A stretch of 64,000 nucleotides of DNA from Actinomycetospora lutea (GCF_028737205.1 NZ_JAQZAL010000001.1:372001-436000); one strand, 5' to 3'; positions 33,509-47,520 are shown, counted from the stretch's first letter. Made by a program: numbers and translations. Notes: a model not told the origin generated them from the sequence alone.

Positions 33509-34165
33509 ATGGCTGCACGACGGGACTACTTCGACGGCTGCGGCGCCGCGCACGCGCTCGACCTGGTCGGTGAGCGTTGGGCGCTGCTCGTCGTCCGCGA
33601 ACTGGTGCTGGGGCCCAAGCGCTTCACCGACCTGCGGGCCGGCCTGCCGCACGCGAGCCCGAACGTGCTCTCCCAGCGCCTGCGCGAGCTCGAGGACGCG
33701 GGCGTACTGCGCCGGCGCCGGCTGCCGCCGCCCGCCGCGTCCGCGGTCTACGAGCTCACCGAGTGGGGCCAGGAGCTCGAGCCGGTGCTGCAGGCGCTCG
33801 GACGGTGGGCCGCCCGGTCGCTGCCCGAGTCGGACAGCATCAAGGTCGACTCGTTCGTCCTCTCGCTGCGGACGATGTTCCACCCCGAGCTCGCCGCCGA
33901 CGCGGACACCACGCTGCAGCTGGTCCTCGACGAGCAGCCGTTCCGGGTCCGCCTCGCGCACGGCGAGCTGGACATCGAGCGCGGCGAGGTCGCCGGCGCC
34001 GCCGCCACCGTCCGCTGCTCGCCGACGATCCTGGCCGGGGTGGTCTACCGGGGGCTCCCGGTCGCGGACGCGCAGGCCGACGGCCTGCTCGAGGTCACCG
34101 GCGACCCCGCGGCACTCGACGCGCTGATCGGCGCGTTCCGGCTCCCGGAGCCGCTCCCGGCCTGA
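33509..34165 (+). CDS. HxlR-type regulator with C-terminal SCP2-like domain
   Basis: The 218-residue protein has an HxlR winged helix (HALDLVGERWALLVVREL, then GPKRFTDLRAGLPHASPNVLSQRL) in residues 10-105. A C-terminal SCP2-like lipid-binding domain follows (residues 115-215, with LQLVLDEQPFRVRLAHGELD). The lipid-type domain probably senses a hydrophobic ligand. A TAGGCT box is six bases before the ATG. It ends four bases before the end of a convergent crotonase gene. Confidence 0.82.
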   Translation: MAARRDYFDGCGAAHALDLVGERWALLVVRELVLGPKRFTDLRAGLPHASPNVLSQRLRELEDAGVLRRRRLPPPAASAVYELTEWGQELEPVLQALGRWAARSLPESDSIKVDSFVLSLRTMFHPELAADADTTLQLVLDEQPFRVRLAHGELDIERGEVAGAAATVRCSPTILAGVVYRGLPVADAQADGLLEVTGDPAALDALIGAFRLPEPLPA

Positions 34166-34168
34166 CCC

Positions 34169-35047
34169 CTACAGGCCCTCGGGTCGCCGCGGCCATTCCG
34201 GCACCAGGTCGGTGTGGTCGCGGGTGCGCCGCAGCGGGAACTCGGGTGCGCGCTTCTCGAGGAACGCGGTGACGCCCTCGGCGGCGTCGGCGTCGCGCCC
34301 GAGCAGGGCGACCGCCCGCGAGTCGAGGGCGTGCGCCTCCCACGGCGACGAGGCCGAGAGCATCGACCACATCATCTGCCGCGTGACGGCCACGGACACC
34401 GACGACGTGTTCTCGGCGACCTCGCGGGCCAGCGCGTAGGCGGTGTCGAGCAGGTCCGCGTCCGGCACGACGCGGGACACGAGCCCGCCCTCGAGGGCCT
34501 CGCGCGCGCCGAACACCCGCCCCGTCACGGCCCACTCCATGGCGCGCGAGATCCCCACGACGCGGGGCAGGAACCAGCTCGACGCGGCCTCGGGCACGAT
34601 GCCGCGGCGCGCGAAGACGAAGCCGAAGCGCGCCGACTCGCCGGCGATGCGCACGTCCATCGGCAGGGTCATCGTCGCCCCGACGCCCACCGCCGCGCCG
34701 TTGACCGCCGCGATGACGGGCACGCGCAGGGCGGCCAGGCGCAGCGACACCACGCCGCCCCGGTCACGGCCGACGCCGTCGACCTCGCCGTAGCGAGCAG
34801 CCTTCTCGCGGCCCCGGTCGTCGAACGTGCTCCCGCCCTCGCCCAGGTCCGCGCCCGCGCAGAACGCCCGGCCCCGCCCGGTGATCACGAGCACCCGGAC
34901 GGCGTCGTCGGCGTCGATCGCGTCGCAGGCGGCCACGAGCTCGTCGCACATCCGCCCCGTGAACGCGTTCATCCGGGCCTCCCGGTCGAGCACGATCGTG
35001 GCGATCCCGTCGGCCACCGAGTACTCGATCTCCGTGAAGTCCTGCAC
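34169..35047 (-). CDS. Enoyl-CoA hydratase/isomerase family protein
   Basis: The 292-residue crotonase-fold protein has AFCAGADLGEGGSTF (oxyanion hole) and a FGFVFARRGIVPEAASSW stretch carrying a Glu in the second catalytic position. The first catalytic Glu position reads GVGATMTLPMD. It is typical of the many acyl-CoA enzymes of actinobacteria. GAGGAGG lies before the GTG start. A TetR-type palindrome is found 52 bases upstream. Confidence 0.85.
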   Translation of the reverse strand: MQDFTEIEYSVADGIATIVLDREARMNAFTGRMCDELVAACDAIDADDAVRVLVITGRGRAFCAGADLGEGGSTFDDRGREKAARYGEVDGVGRDRGGVVSLRLAALRVPVIAAVNGAAVGVGATMTLPMDVRIAGESARFGFVFARRGIVPEAASSWFLPRVVGISRAMEWAVTGRVFGAREALEGGLVSRVVPDADLLDTAYALAREVAENTSSVSVAVTRQMMWSMLSASSPWEAHALDSRAVALLGRDADAAEGVTAFLEKRAPEFPLRRTRDHTDLVPEWPRRPEGL

Positions 35048-35099
35048 ACGACCTCCTCGTCACCGCTGCCGCGGCGCAGCCTCCCGCCGTCGACGAGAA

Positions 35100-35115
35100 C
35101 GGTCAACCCTGACCG
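35100..35115. promoter_or_regulatory. 16-base palindrome, probable TetR-type operator (copy 1)
   Basis: CGGTCA-ACCC-TGACCG is a perfect inverted repeat in the promoter region of the crotonase gene. The same arms recur at 49147-49162 near another fatty-acid-type operon. No TetR gene is in the window. Confidence 0.55.
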
Positions 35116-35264
35116 GAAACGGCCGGCGCTCGGCCCGGACACGGGACGGTCTCGGGCGCCGCGGGGCGTGGACATGACCCGATCGGGGTACAACAGTGAG
35201 GAGTCCGGGTCGACGGTGCGGTCGCCCGTACCCGACCGGCGCTCCGAGCGCCCGAGGAGGGCCC

Positions 35265-35531
35265 GTGACCACTGCGCTGCCGAGGTCGAGTGAGTCGACC
35301 GACATGCCCGATCCCACCGAGGTCGTCGTCACCGTCGCCGGCGACCCCGCCGTCGACGCCGCCACGTTGAGCTGCCGCCTGCACGGCGTCATCGCCGGTG
35401 CCGGGGAGGGTGCGGCGCTCACGATCGTCGTCGAGGCCGGCGAGCGGGCCGACGATCCCGACCTCGCCCGCGTGCTCGCGTGCGCCCGCGACGCCGCCGC
35501 CGGACGCGGCCTCGGCTTCGTCGTGCGCTGA
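35265..35531 (+). CDS. Small protein of unknown function, possibly STAS-like
   Basis: The 88-residue protein (VVVTVAGDPAVDAATL, then LTIVVEAGE and ARDAAAGRGLGFVV) alternates strands and helices in a way that recalls a shortened STAS domain, but this is weak. GAGGAGGGCCC precedes the GTG. An internal ATG at 35304 is a second possible start. The 217-base gap before it holds the palindrome at 35100 and nothing else recognised. Confidence 0.5.
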   Translation: MTTALPRSSESTDMPDPTEVVVTVAGDPAVDAATLSCRLHGVIAGAGEGAALTIVVEAGERADDPDLARVLACARDAAAGRGLGFVVR

Positions 35532-35708
35532 CGACGCCGGGGCACCTGTCGGACCCCCGTGGTTTCCTGGGGGCATGTCGTTCGTCCACGGGCACCCGCG
35601 TGAGTCGGGGTGGGTGGTGTCGCACTACCGGCGCCCCCAGCGGGCCGGGGACGACCAGCTGGACCTGTCCCTCCCCGCCCCCCGCACGGGGGACGAGGAG
35701 GGCGAGGG

Positions 35709-41453
<5,745 letters not shown>

Positions 41454-41555
41454 GGTCGCCGACCCTAACGGCGACGGCCGGGTCCCGCGGAGTCCTCGCG
41501 GGTGCTCGCTGGGCCGTCAGGACGAACTCGTGACCGATTCCGTCGTCGGGCGGGG

Positions 41556-41753
41556 TCAGTCGCGGGGAAACGTGAGCAGGCCGGGGACCCGGCCGACGCT
41601 CGTCGCCCGCCCGGCGCCCGGGGTCTCGTGGCGCAGCTCGCGGAGCAGATCGGTCACCGAGCGACCGGAGCCGTGCGCGCCGTGGGTGCCGCGCGGGGTG
41701 GTCCGGTCGTCGTCGGGGTGGGTGAGGGCGGCAAAGATCGGCGTGGGCTCCAC
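41556..41753 (-). CDS. Small protein of unknown function
   Basis: The 65-residue frame starts at a GTG with TAGCGT (41761-41766, minus strand) seven bases ahead, the leaderless pattern of this genome. It reads VEPTPIFAALTHPDDDRTTP and later SVTDLLRELRHETPG. A small protein next to a biotin carboxylase could be compared with carboxylase epsilon subunits, but no clear match is visible and the gene is upstream of, not fused to, the carboxylase. Confidence 0.5.
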   Translation of the reverse strand: MEPTPIFAALTHPDDDRTTPRGTHGAHGSGRSVTDLLRELRHETPGAGRATSVGRVPGLLTFPRD

Positions 41754-41763
41754 GGCGCCGACG

Positions 41764-42408
41764 CTAGGGGCGCCCGTCGTCCGCCGACGGGACCCGCCCA
41801 CGATCGTGGGGCGTCGCGCCACCGTCCCGGGGGGTCGGGCCCTGTCGCGCCCCGTCTCCCGCCCGGAGGACGGCCACCAGCCGCACCACGACCCCGACCA
41901 CCCCGAGTGCCCCGAGCGCGAGCAGGACCGGGGTGCCCCAGCCGTCGAGCGCGCCCTCGATGAGCACCGCGTGCCCGACGCCCAGGAGCACGACGCCGCC
42001 GGCCAGGCTTCCGTGCACGAACCGCCACGTCGCCGCCGACCAGCGCAGCCGTCGCCGCAGCACGCCGAGCAGCGTGACGACGGCGAGCAGGATCGTCGCG
42101 AACAGCGCCATCCGCGCCCGCGTCGGGCCGTCGATCGACATCGAGTAGAGCGCGTCGTCGGGGCTCTCGAGCACCAGGGCGAGCACGTGCACGGCCACCA
42201 GCACGGCGATCACCCCGCCGACCCGCACGTGCGCGGGCACCCGGCGGCGCGTCAGCCACGGCTGCGCCGCGAGCGCGGCGACCGCGACGCAGGCCGCGAG
42301 CGTCGACACCACCAGCAGCGGCGAGCCCTCCGCGAGGTGCGGCGCGGCGAGCGCGAGGCCCAGCAGGAGCACCCCGCCCAGCGCCGCGACCCCGGCGACC
42401 CACCTCAC
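41764..42408 (-). CDS. Multi-helix membrane protein, ferric reductase-like
   Basis: The 214-residue protein has six hydrophobic segments with conserved His residues in or near helices (AVHVLALVLES, WRFVHGSLAGGVVLLGVGHAVLIEG), which could bind heme as in ferric-reductase-like transmembrane domains. The GTG overlaps the stop of the dioxygenase-like gene upstream (GTGA), so they probably act together. The substrate is unknown. Confidence 0.65.
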   Translation of the reverse strand: MRWVAGVAALGGVLLLGLALAAPHLAEGSPLLVVSTLAACVAVAALAAQPWLTRRRVPAHVRVGGVIAVLVAVHVLALVLESPDDALYSMSIDGPTRARMALFATILLAVVTLLGVLRRRLRWSAATWRFVHGSLAGGVVLLGVGHAVLIEGALDGWGTPVLLALGALGVVGVVVRLVAVLRAGDGARQGPTPRDGGATPHDRGRVPSADDGRP

Positions 42409-42959
42409 GACGCCGCCGCCAGGGTGAGGTCGACGACGGCGAGGGTGTCGTCGGAGCGCAGGACGTGGCGCTGCCACACCGACGCCCACGGGCTGTCGTC
42501 GACGTCGTGGGCCACGTGCACGTTGGGCTCGCCGAACTGGGCGACGGCCGGGTCGCTGGTGACGCGGTAGACGCCGTCGGGCCCGGTCAGGACCGTGGTG
42601 CGGTTCTCGCGCTCGCTGCCCAGGGAGGTCTGCAGCCACACCTGCACCCGCACGCCGGGCAGCGGGCGGCAGGCGGTGTCCCGCACCGTTCCCGTGATCA
42701 CCAGGCCGCGGCCCAGGGGCACGTCGGGCGGCGCGTCCTCGCGGTAGTTGTTGCGCCCGCCCGGGTTGGTCACCGTCGGGGCGCACGAGGCACCGGGCAC
42801 CGCGGCCGGGACGGCGACGGGGGCCGGGGCGGCCGCGCCCACCTGGCGCGCGCCGGTCCCCGACTCGTCGGAGTTCCACAGCGCGGCGGCGATCATCGCC
42901 GCCAGCAGGACGACCGCGACGACCGCCGCCGGGTGGGGACCGGTGCGGGTGGTGGGCAC
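42405..42959 (-). CDS. Membrane-anchored intradiol-dioxygenase-like protein
   Basis: The 184-residue protein has one N-terminal hydrophobic segment (VVAVVLLAAMIAAALW) and then an intradiol dioxygenase-like beta-sandwich: NNYREDAPPDVPLGRGLVITG, RDTACRPLPGVRVQVWLQT and FGEPNVHVAHDVDD. In true enzymes the ferric iron is held by two Tyr and two His; only NNYRE and the HVAH region are visible, so activity is uncertain. It would face outside the cell. The GTG at 42959 gives the most natural N-terminus (PTTRTGPHPAA). Confidence 0.65.
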   Translation of the reverse strand: MPTTRTGPHPAAVVAVVLLAAMIAAALWNSDESGTGARQVGAAAPAPVAVPAAVPGASCAPTVTNPGGRNNYREDAPPDVPLGRGLVITGTVRDTACRPLPGVRVQVWLQTSLGSERENRTTVLTGPDGVYRVTSDPAVAQFGEPNVHVAHDVDDSPWASVWQRHVLRSDDTLAVVDLTLAAAS

Positions 42960-43261
42960 GGGGACAGCGTCCCCGATCGGGCCGGGACGCGGGCGAGCAG
43001 TGGCACCGGGGCGCATCCGCGCGCGGACGTGGGCGAGGGCCGCGGCCTCCGCGTCCAGCTCGGCGGCGGGGTAGGGGCGGCGAGCACGCGGCGGGCCCAG
43101 GCCTGCTCGAGGGCGTACTCGCCGCGCGCACATCGGGCCCGCCGGTCGGGCAGACGCCCGGAGAGCGCCCGGTCGGCGAGCACGGCCTCCACCACGTGTG
43201 CGGGGCGGGGCGTGACCGCGAGGCCGACGAGCCGCGTGGAGAGCTCGTCGGTGGCGATCAC
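42960..43261 (-). pseudogene. Frameshifted N-terminal coding segment of unknown function
   Basis: From an ATG at 43261 a frame reads MIATDELSTRLVGLAVTPRP and then ARCARGEYALEQAWARRVLA, which looks like a real helical protein. Near 43075 it turns into Pro/Arg/Ser noise, while the neighbouring frame becomes sensible (YPAAELDAEAAALAHVRARM) and runs without a stop into the dioxygenase-like gene. One missing base would explain this. Either a small gene is broken, or the dioxygenase-like protein is longer and the sequence has an error. Confidence 0.4.
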
Positions 43262-43302
43262 CGCGCGCCTCCGGAATCGGCGGGCGGCAGCGGGGCGTCG
43301 GG

Positions 43303-44082
43303 ATGCTCGGGGTGACGCTGCGCCACCCCGACGGGAGCCCGCTCGGCGCGGTGCTGATCTACGCGCCGCTGCTGCCGGCTCGGGTGCTCGCGCTGGTCAG
43401 CGAGGGCGACGAGGCCATGTTCACGCGCATGGCCGACCTCTCGGCGCCCGCCAAGCGGCCCGCGGCGGTGGTCTTCGCCGACATCGACGGGTCGGGACCG
43501 CTGTCCCGGCGGCTGCCCACGCCGGTCTACTTCGAGCTGATCCGCGGCGTCACGACGGCGTTCGACGAGCTGGTCGCGCGCCACGGCGGCATCGTCGGCA
43601 AGCACGCGGGCGACGGGGCGAGCGCCTACTTCCTGCGCGAGGGCCACGGGTCGGACGCGCAGGCGGCGGGCGCCGCGCTGCGTGCCGTGCAGGAGCTGCC
43701 GGAGGTGGTGGCCGCGGTGGTCGCCGACCTCGCCGAGAGCGGGGCCGACGTGCGGGTGCAGGACTGTCGCATGAACGTCGGCGCGCACTGGGGCTCCGAC
43801 CTGTTCATCGGCCAGATCGTCACCGGCGGCCGGCTCGAGGTCACCGCGCTGGGCGACGAGGTCAACGAGTGCGCGCGCGTCGAGCAGGTCGCGACCGGCG
43901 GGCAGCGTCTCGTCACCAAGAACCTCGTCGAACGCCTCGACGAGGACACCGCCGCCGAGCTCGGACTGCGCCCGCGGGGCATGACCTACCGCGTGCTCGC
44001 CGAGCTCACCCGCGACGGCGGCGCCGCCGGCGGGAAGGCCGAGCGGGACGCGGGCTCGCTGGCGGTCCACGATCTCGGTTGA
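43303..44082 (+). CDS. Class III adenylate/guanylate cyclase domain protein, probably N-terminally short
   Basis: The 259-residue protein has a class III cyclase domain at about residues 52-245: AAVVFADIDGSG (first metal Asp), GGIVGKHAGDGASAYF (second Asp) and VTALGDEVNECAR. The first 50 residues (VTLRHPDGSPLGAVLIYAP) look like the end of a sensor domain cut short. The DNA upstream is taken up by the opposite-strand fragment. It may therefore have lost its N-terminal part. The product would be cAMP or cGMP, if active. Confidence 0.75.
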   Translation: MLGVTLRHPDGSPLGAVLIYAPLLPARVLALVSEGDEAMFTRMADLSAPAKRPAAVVFADIDGSGPLSRRLPTPVYFELIRGVTTAFDELVARHGGIVGKHAGDGASAYFLREGHGSDAQAAGAALRAVQELPEVVAAVVADLAESGADVRVQDCRMNVGAHWGSDLFIGQIVTGGRLEVTALGDEVNECARVEQVATGGQRLVTKNLVERLDEDTAAELGLRPRGMTYRVLAELTRDGGAAGGKAERDAGSLAVHDLG

Positions 44083-44102
44083 ACGGTCTACGGTCTCGGG
44101 GC

Positions 44103-44624
44103 ATGAGCGCCGAGAAGAGTTCACTGATCAGCGAGGACGAGCGGCAGCGGCTGACCGAGGCGCGCGACCGCATCCGCGAGGAGTTCCTCCACTCCCGCGA
44201 GAACCGTCCGCCGTCGACCGGCAAGGGCATCCACCACACCGCGCTGGTCTGCCGCGACGTCCGCACGACCGTGGAGTGGTACCAGAACGTGGCGGGCTTC
44301 CCGGTCACCGTGCTGTTCGAGAACCGCGACCTGGCGGGCTCGACGCACTTCTTCTTCGACGTCGGCAACGGCAACAATCTGGCGTTCTTCGACCTGCCCG
44401 GCGTCGACCCGGGCCCCTACGCCGAGGTGCTCGGGGGCCTGCACCACATCGCGATCTCGGTGCCCGGCAGCCAGTGGTACGGGATCAAGCGCCGCCTCGA
44501 CGAGCGCGGGATCGAGTACATGATCGAGTCCGAGGTCTCGATCTACACGCACGACCCCGACGGCGCCCGCGTCGAGTTCATCATGGACCCGCTCGGCGAG
44601 ATGTACGGCGAGGACACCGTCTGA
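44103..44624 (+). CDS. VOC (glyoxalase/dioxygenase fold) family protein
   Basis: The 173-residue protein has a charged N-terminal helix, then two VOC units: GIHHTALVCRDVRTTVEWYQ and GLHHIAISVPGSQWYGIKRR, ending DPDGARVEFIMDPLG. The His and Glu ligands of the fold are present. A TACGGT box lies eight bases before the ATG, so the transcript is probably leaderless. The reaction is unknown; extradiol cleavage or isomerisation are typical of the family. Confidence 0.8.
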   Translation: MSAEKSSLISEDERQRLTEARDRIREEFLHSRENRPPSTGKGIHHTALVCRDVRTTVEWYQNVAGFPVTVLFENRDLAGSTHFFFDVGNGNNLAFFDLPGVDPGPYAEVLGGLHHIAISVPGSQWYGIKRRLDERGIEYMIESEVSIYTHDPDGARVEFIMDPLGEMYGEDTV

Positions 44625-44632
44625 CCCCTCGC

Positions 44633-44672
44633 CCTGGCGAGCGATGCGGCATCGCTGGCGTGTGACGCCAGG
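44633..44672. terminator. Bidirectional terminator between convergent genes
   Basis: CCTGGCG and CGCCAGG arms enclose a second nested repeat (AGCGATGC/GCATCGCT). It lies between the ends of the VOC gene and the convergent DUF262-like gene and could serve both. Confidence 0.6.
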
Positions 44673-44709
44673 ATCGCCACATCCTCGAGCGGCGACACGC
44701 CGGGCCGGG

Positions 44710-45660
44710 TCAGGCGGGCGGGGAGAGGTCGTGGCGCGCGGCGCTGGCGCCCTCGCGGAAGCGGTTGAGGTGCTCGCCGACCGCGCGGGCGTCGGGGGTG
44801 GGCGCCGGGCGCGCTTGCGCCGGGGCCTGGATGCCGCCGGGGGCGAGGCGCGCGGCGGGCTGGCGGATCGGGAGCCCGGCGGGCGTCAGCTCCACCGTCG
44901 ACTCCCGCAGCGCGGAGCGCGCCGCCTCGTGCGCCGGGTCGGCGATGGAGGACCAGCCGGAGGAGTCCGGCGGGCCCGACTCCTCGAGGAACCACGCGGA
45001 GAGCTCGTCGAAGATCGGCTCGCTCGCCGCGGCCCGTCGGTGGGCGCCGGTCGCCTGCTCCGACGCGGGCGACGCCGGTACCTCCGGCACCGCCGGCCGG
45101 AAGGACTCACCGGGCTCGCGGGCCGCCGGCAGGGGAGGCGTCGCCGGCGGCGGGGGCACCGTCTCCGGCGGGGTGATCGCCGGGGCCGACGAGGGCGTCG
45201 GGGGCGCGGCCGACGGCGCGCGGAAGGCGGGCGTCGTCGGGTCCCAGCGCGCCACCAGCTCCCGCACCTCGCCCTCGGCGTGGCCCGGCACCCGCACGAC
45301 CAGCACGCCGTGGCGCCGCACGCGACGCCGGAACCGCTCGGGCAACTGGCTGTAGGTCAGGCCGTCGAGCTGCTCGAGGTACTCCCCGTCCGCGGACGCC
45401 GTGCCGCCCACGGGCAGCTCGTCGTGCACGAACCGCCACAGGGCCCGCAGGCGCTCGCGGCCGTCGAGCAGCACGTCGGACTCGTCGCCGCCCGCGAGGA
45501 CGATCGCGGGCAGCGGCCACTCGCGCAGCACGGTGTCGACGAGGAGCTGCTGGCGCCGCACGTCCCAGCCGCCCGCCGCGTCCCACCCGGTCTCGATCTC
45601 ACCGCGCTCGATGCGCGTGAGCAGCACCTCGGCCTCGACGACGGCGTGGTGGAGGTGCAT
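44710..45660 (-). CDS. DUF262-like protein with Pro-rich tail
   Basis: Residues 1-130 of this 316-residue protein resemble DUF262 (ParB/Srx fold): WDVRRQQLLVDTVLREWPLP, then VLLDGRERLRALWRFV in place of the usual DGQQR motif. The remaining half is Pro/Ala/Thr-rich and low in order, ending with a helix. DUF262 is the first domain of GmrSD-type modification-dependent restriction enzymes, but the HNH nuclease part is absent and the key Gln is changed, so defence activity is doubtful. GGGAGGGAG lies before the ATG. No defence genes are next to it. Confidence 0.65.
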   Translation of the reverse strand: MHLHHAVVEAEVLLTRIERGEIETGWDAAGGWDVRRQQLLVDTVLREWPLPAIVLAGGDESDVLLDGRERLRALWRFVHDELPVGGTASADGEYLEQLDGLTYSQLPERFRRRVRRHGVLVVRVPGHAEGEVRELVARWDPTTPAFRAPSAAPPTPSSAPAITPPETVPPPPATPPLPAAREPGESFRPAVPEVPASPASEQATGAHRRAAASEPIFDELSAWFLEESGPPDSSGWSSIADPAHEAARSALRESTVELTPAGLPIRQPAARLAPGGIQAPAQARPAPTPDARAVGEHLNRFREGASAARHDLSPPA

Positions 45661-45774
45661 GCGGGCTCCCTCCCGGGCGGGCGTGGCCCCGCATCGTAGG
45701 GGACGCGGGCACCTCCGGCGCCCGTGAGTGTCCGGGTCGTCGGGACGACCCGGACCATCCACCGGGCCGAGCCC

Positions 45775-47439
45775 TCAGTAGACGAGGAGCACGAAGCCGT
45801 CGCCGGGGTCGGTGCTCGGGGTGATCCGGGCGCCGGTCAGCGCGGCGTCCGCGCAGGAGTCGCCGGCACCTCCGCCGCCGCCCCCGCCGAACTCGCCGCC
45901 GTGGCTGCCTCCGTCGCCGCCGTGCAGGCAGCCCCCGCCGCCACCGCCGCCACCCCCGCCCGTCGACGAGGTCCCGCCGTCGCCGCCGTTGCGGTCGGGG
46001 CGGCGCGCGCCCGGCCCGCCCCCACCCCCGTCGCCGAAGTCGCCCTCACCGCGGGCACCGCCCCGGGCGCCCGCCTTCCCCGGCCCGTGGCCGGCCTGGC
46101 CGCCGGCACCACCGGCGTAGCGCGACCCGTTCGGTGCCCCGGTCGCGGTGCTGCCCCCGGCGCCGCCTCCGCCGCCCGCGACGAGCAGCGAGGTGTCCCC
46201 GGCGCGGATGGCGCTGGCGCCGCCGCCCCCGCCGCCGTCGGCGGAGTCGGCCGGGCCGGCCGTGCCGCGGGAGCCGCCGGATCCCCGCCCGTGGCCAGCT
46301 CCCCGGTTGCCGTCGCACCCGGTCGTGACCTCCAGGCCGGCGCGCCCGGTGACGTCGAGGTCGCCGGCCACCCGCGCGCCGTGTCCCGGGGCGTGTCCGG
46401 CCGTGACGCCGGTCGGGCGGCCCCCCTCGGCGCCCACCGCGATCGCGTAGACTCGCGCGACCCCCGCCGGGACCGGCCACGGGACCGAGGACCGCGTGCA
46501 GTCGAAGCGCCTGCTCCCGGTGTAGCGCCGCAGCGTGATCGTGCCGTCCCCGTTGCCCGCGACCCCGCTGTAGGCGAGCGCCCGGGCTCCGCCGCCCACG
46601 GAGGACCGCCCGCCGCCACCCCCGCCCGCGCCGCCGCACAACCCCGCACCGCGGGTGCCGCCGCCGCCACCACGCGGGTCACCGCCACCGCCACCGCCTC
46701 CGCCGGGGCCGAGGTAGCCGGTCTGGCCCCCGTCGCCACGCGTGGTCCGCGCACCGCCGCCCCGCCCGCCGGTGCCGGGGAAGCCGACCTGGACGTCGCG
46801 GGTCCCGACGAAGCAGGTCCCGTTGCCGTCCTCGCCGTCGTCCGCGGGGGAGCCCCCCGCGCCGCCGTCACCGCCGCGGGTGCCGTTGTCACCGCCGCTA
46901 CCGCCGCCTCCGCCCGCGACGACCAACGGCGTCGAACCGGCCAGCACCGCGCTCGCGGCGCCGCCGGACCCGCCGTCGTTCCCGCCGTACGCCCGGCCCC
47001 GCGGGCCGCCGTCGACGAGGCCCCGCCCGACGGCCGCGGCGCCCCCACGGGTGCCCGGCCACACGGTCAGCACCTGCCCCCGGCGCACGGGGAACTCGGC
47101 AACGGTCTCGCCGCCCCCGCCGCCGTCGCCACCCCGACCCGAGCCCGGCGACCCGCCCTGACCCCCGGTCACGAGGGCGACCACGCGGTCGACCCCCGGC
47201 GGGACCACGACGCCGACCCGGCCGCCCGCGGCCGTGAGGGTGCAGCCCGTCGGTCCGGTCAGGTCGCACGGCACGATCGTCGGCGGCGCCGTCCCCGGGC
47301 CCGGCGTGGCCGATCCGTCCGCGACGGTGCCGACGGACAGCAGCGCCACGGCTGCACCCACCACGGCGAGGCGGGCCGGACGGCGAGACGGCCGGAGTCG
47401 ATGGCGGACCGGACCTGACGTGACCATGTGAGCACCCAT
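45775..47439 (-). CDS. Secreted glycine-rich protein with two repeats
   Basis: The product of about 554 residues has a twin-Arg-containing, hydrophobic N-terminus (RPARLAVVGAAVALLSVG) ending in a likely signal cleavage near TVADGSA. Two similar halves follow. Each opens with a Cys-containing strand and VP(A/P)GV.RV, then a long Gly run with scattered Asp, Asn and Ser (for example VVAGGGGGSGGDNGTRGG). Such proteins are found on actinobacterial surfaces; the role is unknown. An ATG at 47427 is an alternative start. The 5' end lies inside an inverted repeat. Confidence 0.75.
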   Translation of the reverse strand: MGAHMVTSGPVRHRLRPSRRPARLAVVGAAVALLSVGTVADGSATPGPGTAPPTIVPCDLTGPTGCTLTAAGGRVGVVVPPGVDRVVALVTGGQGGSPGSGRGGDGGGGGETVAEFPVRRGQVLTVWPGTRGGAAAVGRGLVDGGPRGRAYGGNDGGSGGAASAVLAGSTPLVVAGGGGGSGGDNGTRGGDGGAGGSPADDGEDGNGTCFVGTRDVQVGFPGTGGRGGGARTTRGDGGQTGYLGPGGGGGGGGDPRGGGGGTRGAGLCGGAGGGGGGRSSVGGGARALAYSGVAGNGDGTITLRRYTGSRRFDCTRSSVPWPVPAGVARVYAIAVGAEGGRPTGVTAGHAPGHGARVAGDLDVTGRAGLEVTTGCDGNRGAGHGRGSGGSRGTAGPADSADGGGGGGASAIRAGDTSLLVAGGGGGAGGSTATGAPNGSRYAGGAGGQAGHGPGKAGARGGARGEGDFGDGGGGGPGARRPDRNGGDGGTSSTGGGGGGGGGGCLHGGDGGSHGGEFGGGGGGGAGDSCADAALTGARITPSTDPGDGFVLLVY

Positions 47440-47467
47440 CACGAAGCGTTCGAAGCGGCTTCGTGAT
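47438..47467. repeat. Inverted repeat over the start of the glycine-rich gene
   Basis: ATCACGAAGC-N10-GCTTCGTGAT has perfect 10-base arms and includes the ATG at 47439. In mRNA it could hide the start, or it could be a protein-binding site. Confidence 0.6.
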
Positions 47468-47512
47468 CAGCGGAGCCGTCGACGCCCCAACGAGCGTCGA
47501 CACCTGATCACG
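47462..47512. repeat. Nested inverted repeats
   Basis: CGTGATCAG (47462-47470) pairs with CTGATCACG (47504-47512), and inside them GTCGACGC (47478-47485) pairs with GCGTCGAC (47494-47501). The outer arm overlaps the arm of the previous repeat, so two alternative folds are possible. Confidence 0.65.
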
Positions 47513-47520
47513 CAGGGATT

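Noticed and set aside
44710-45660. Defence island around the DUF262-like gene
   Set aside because: No nuclease, methylase, helicase or integrase is present nearby, and the key motif is altered.
45724-47418. 564-codon plus-strand frame opposite the glycine-rich gene
   Set aside because: It is Ala/Arg/Pro-rich noise; the minus strand has a signal peptide, repeated domain starts and a natural start region.
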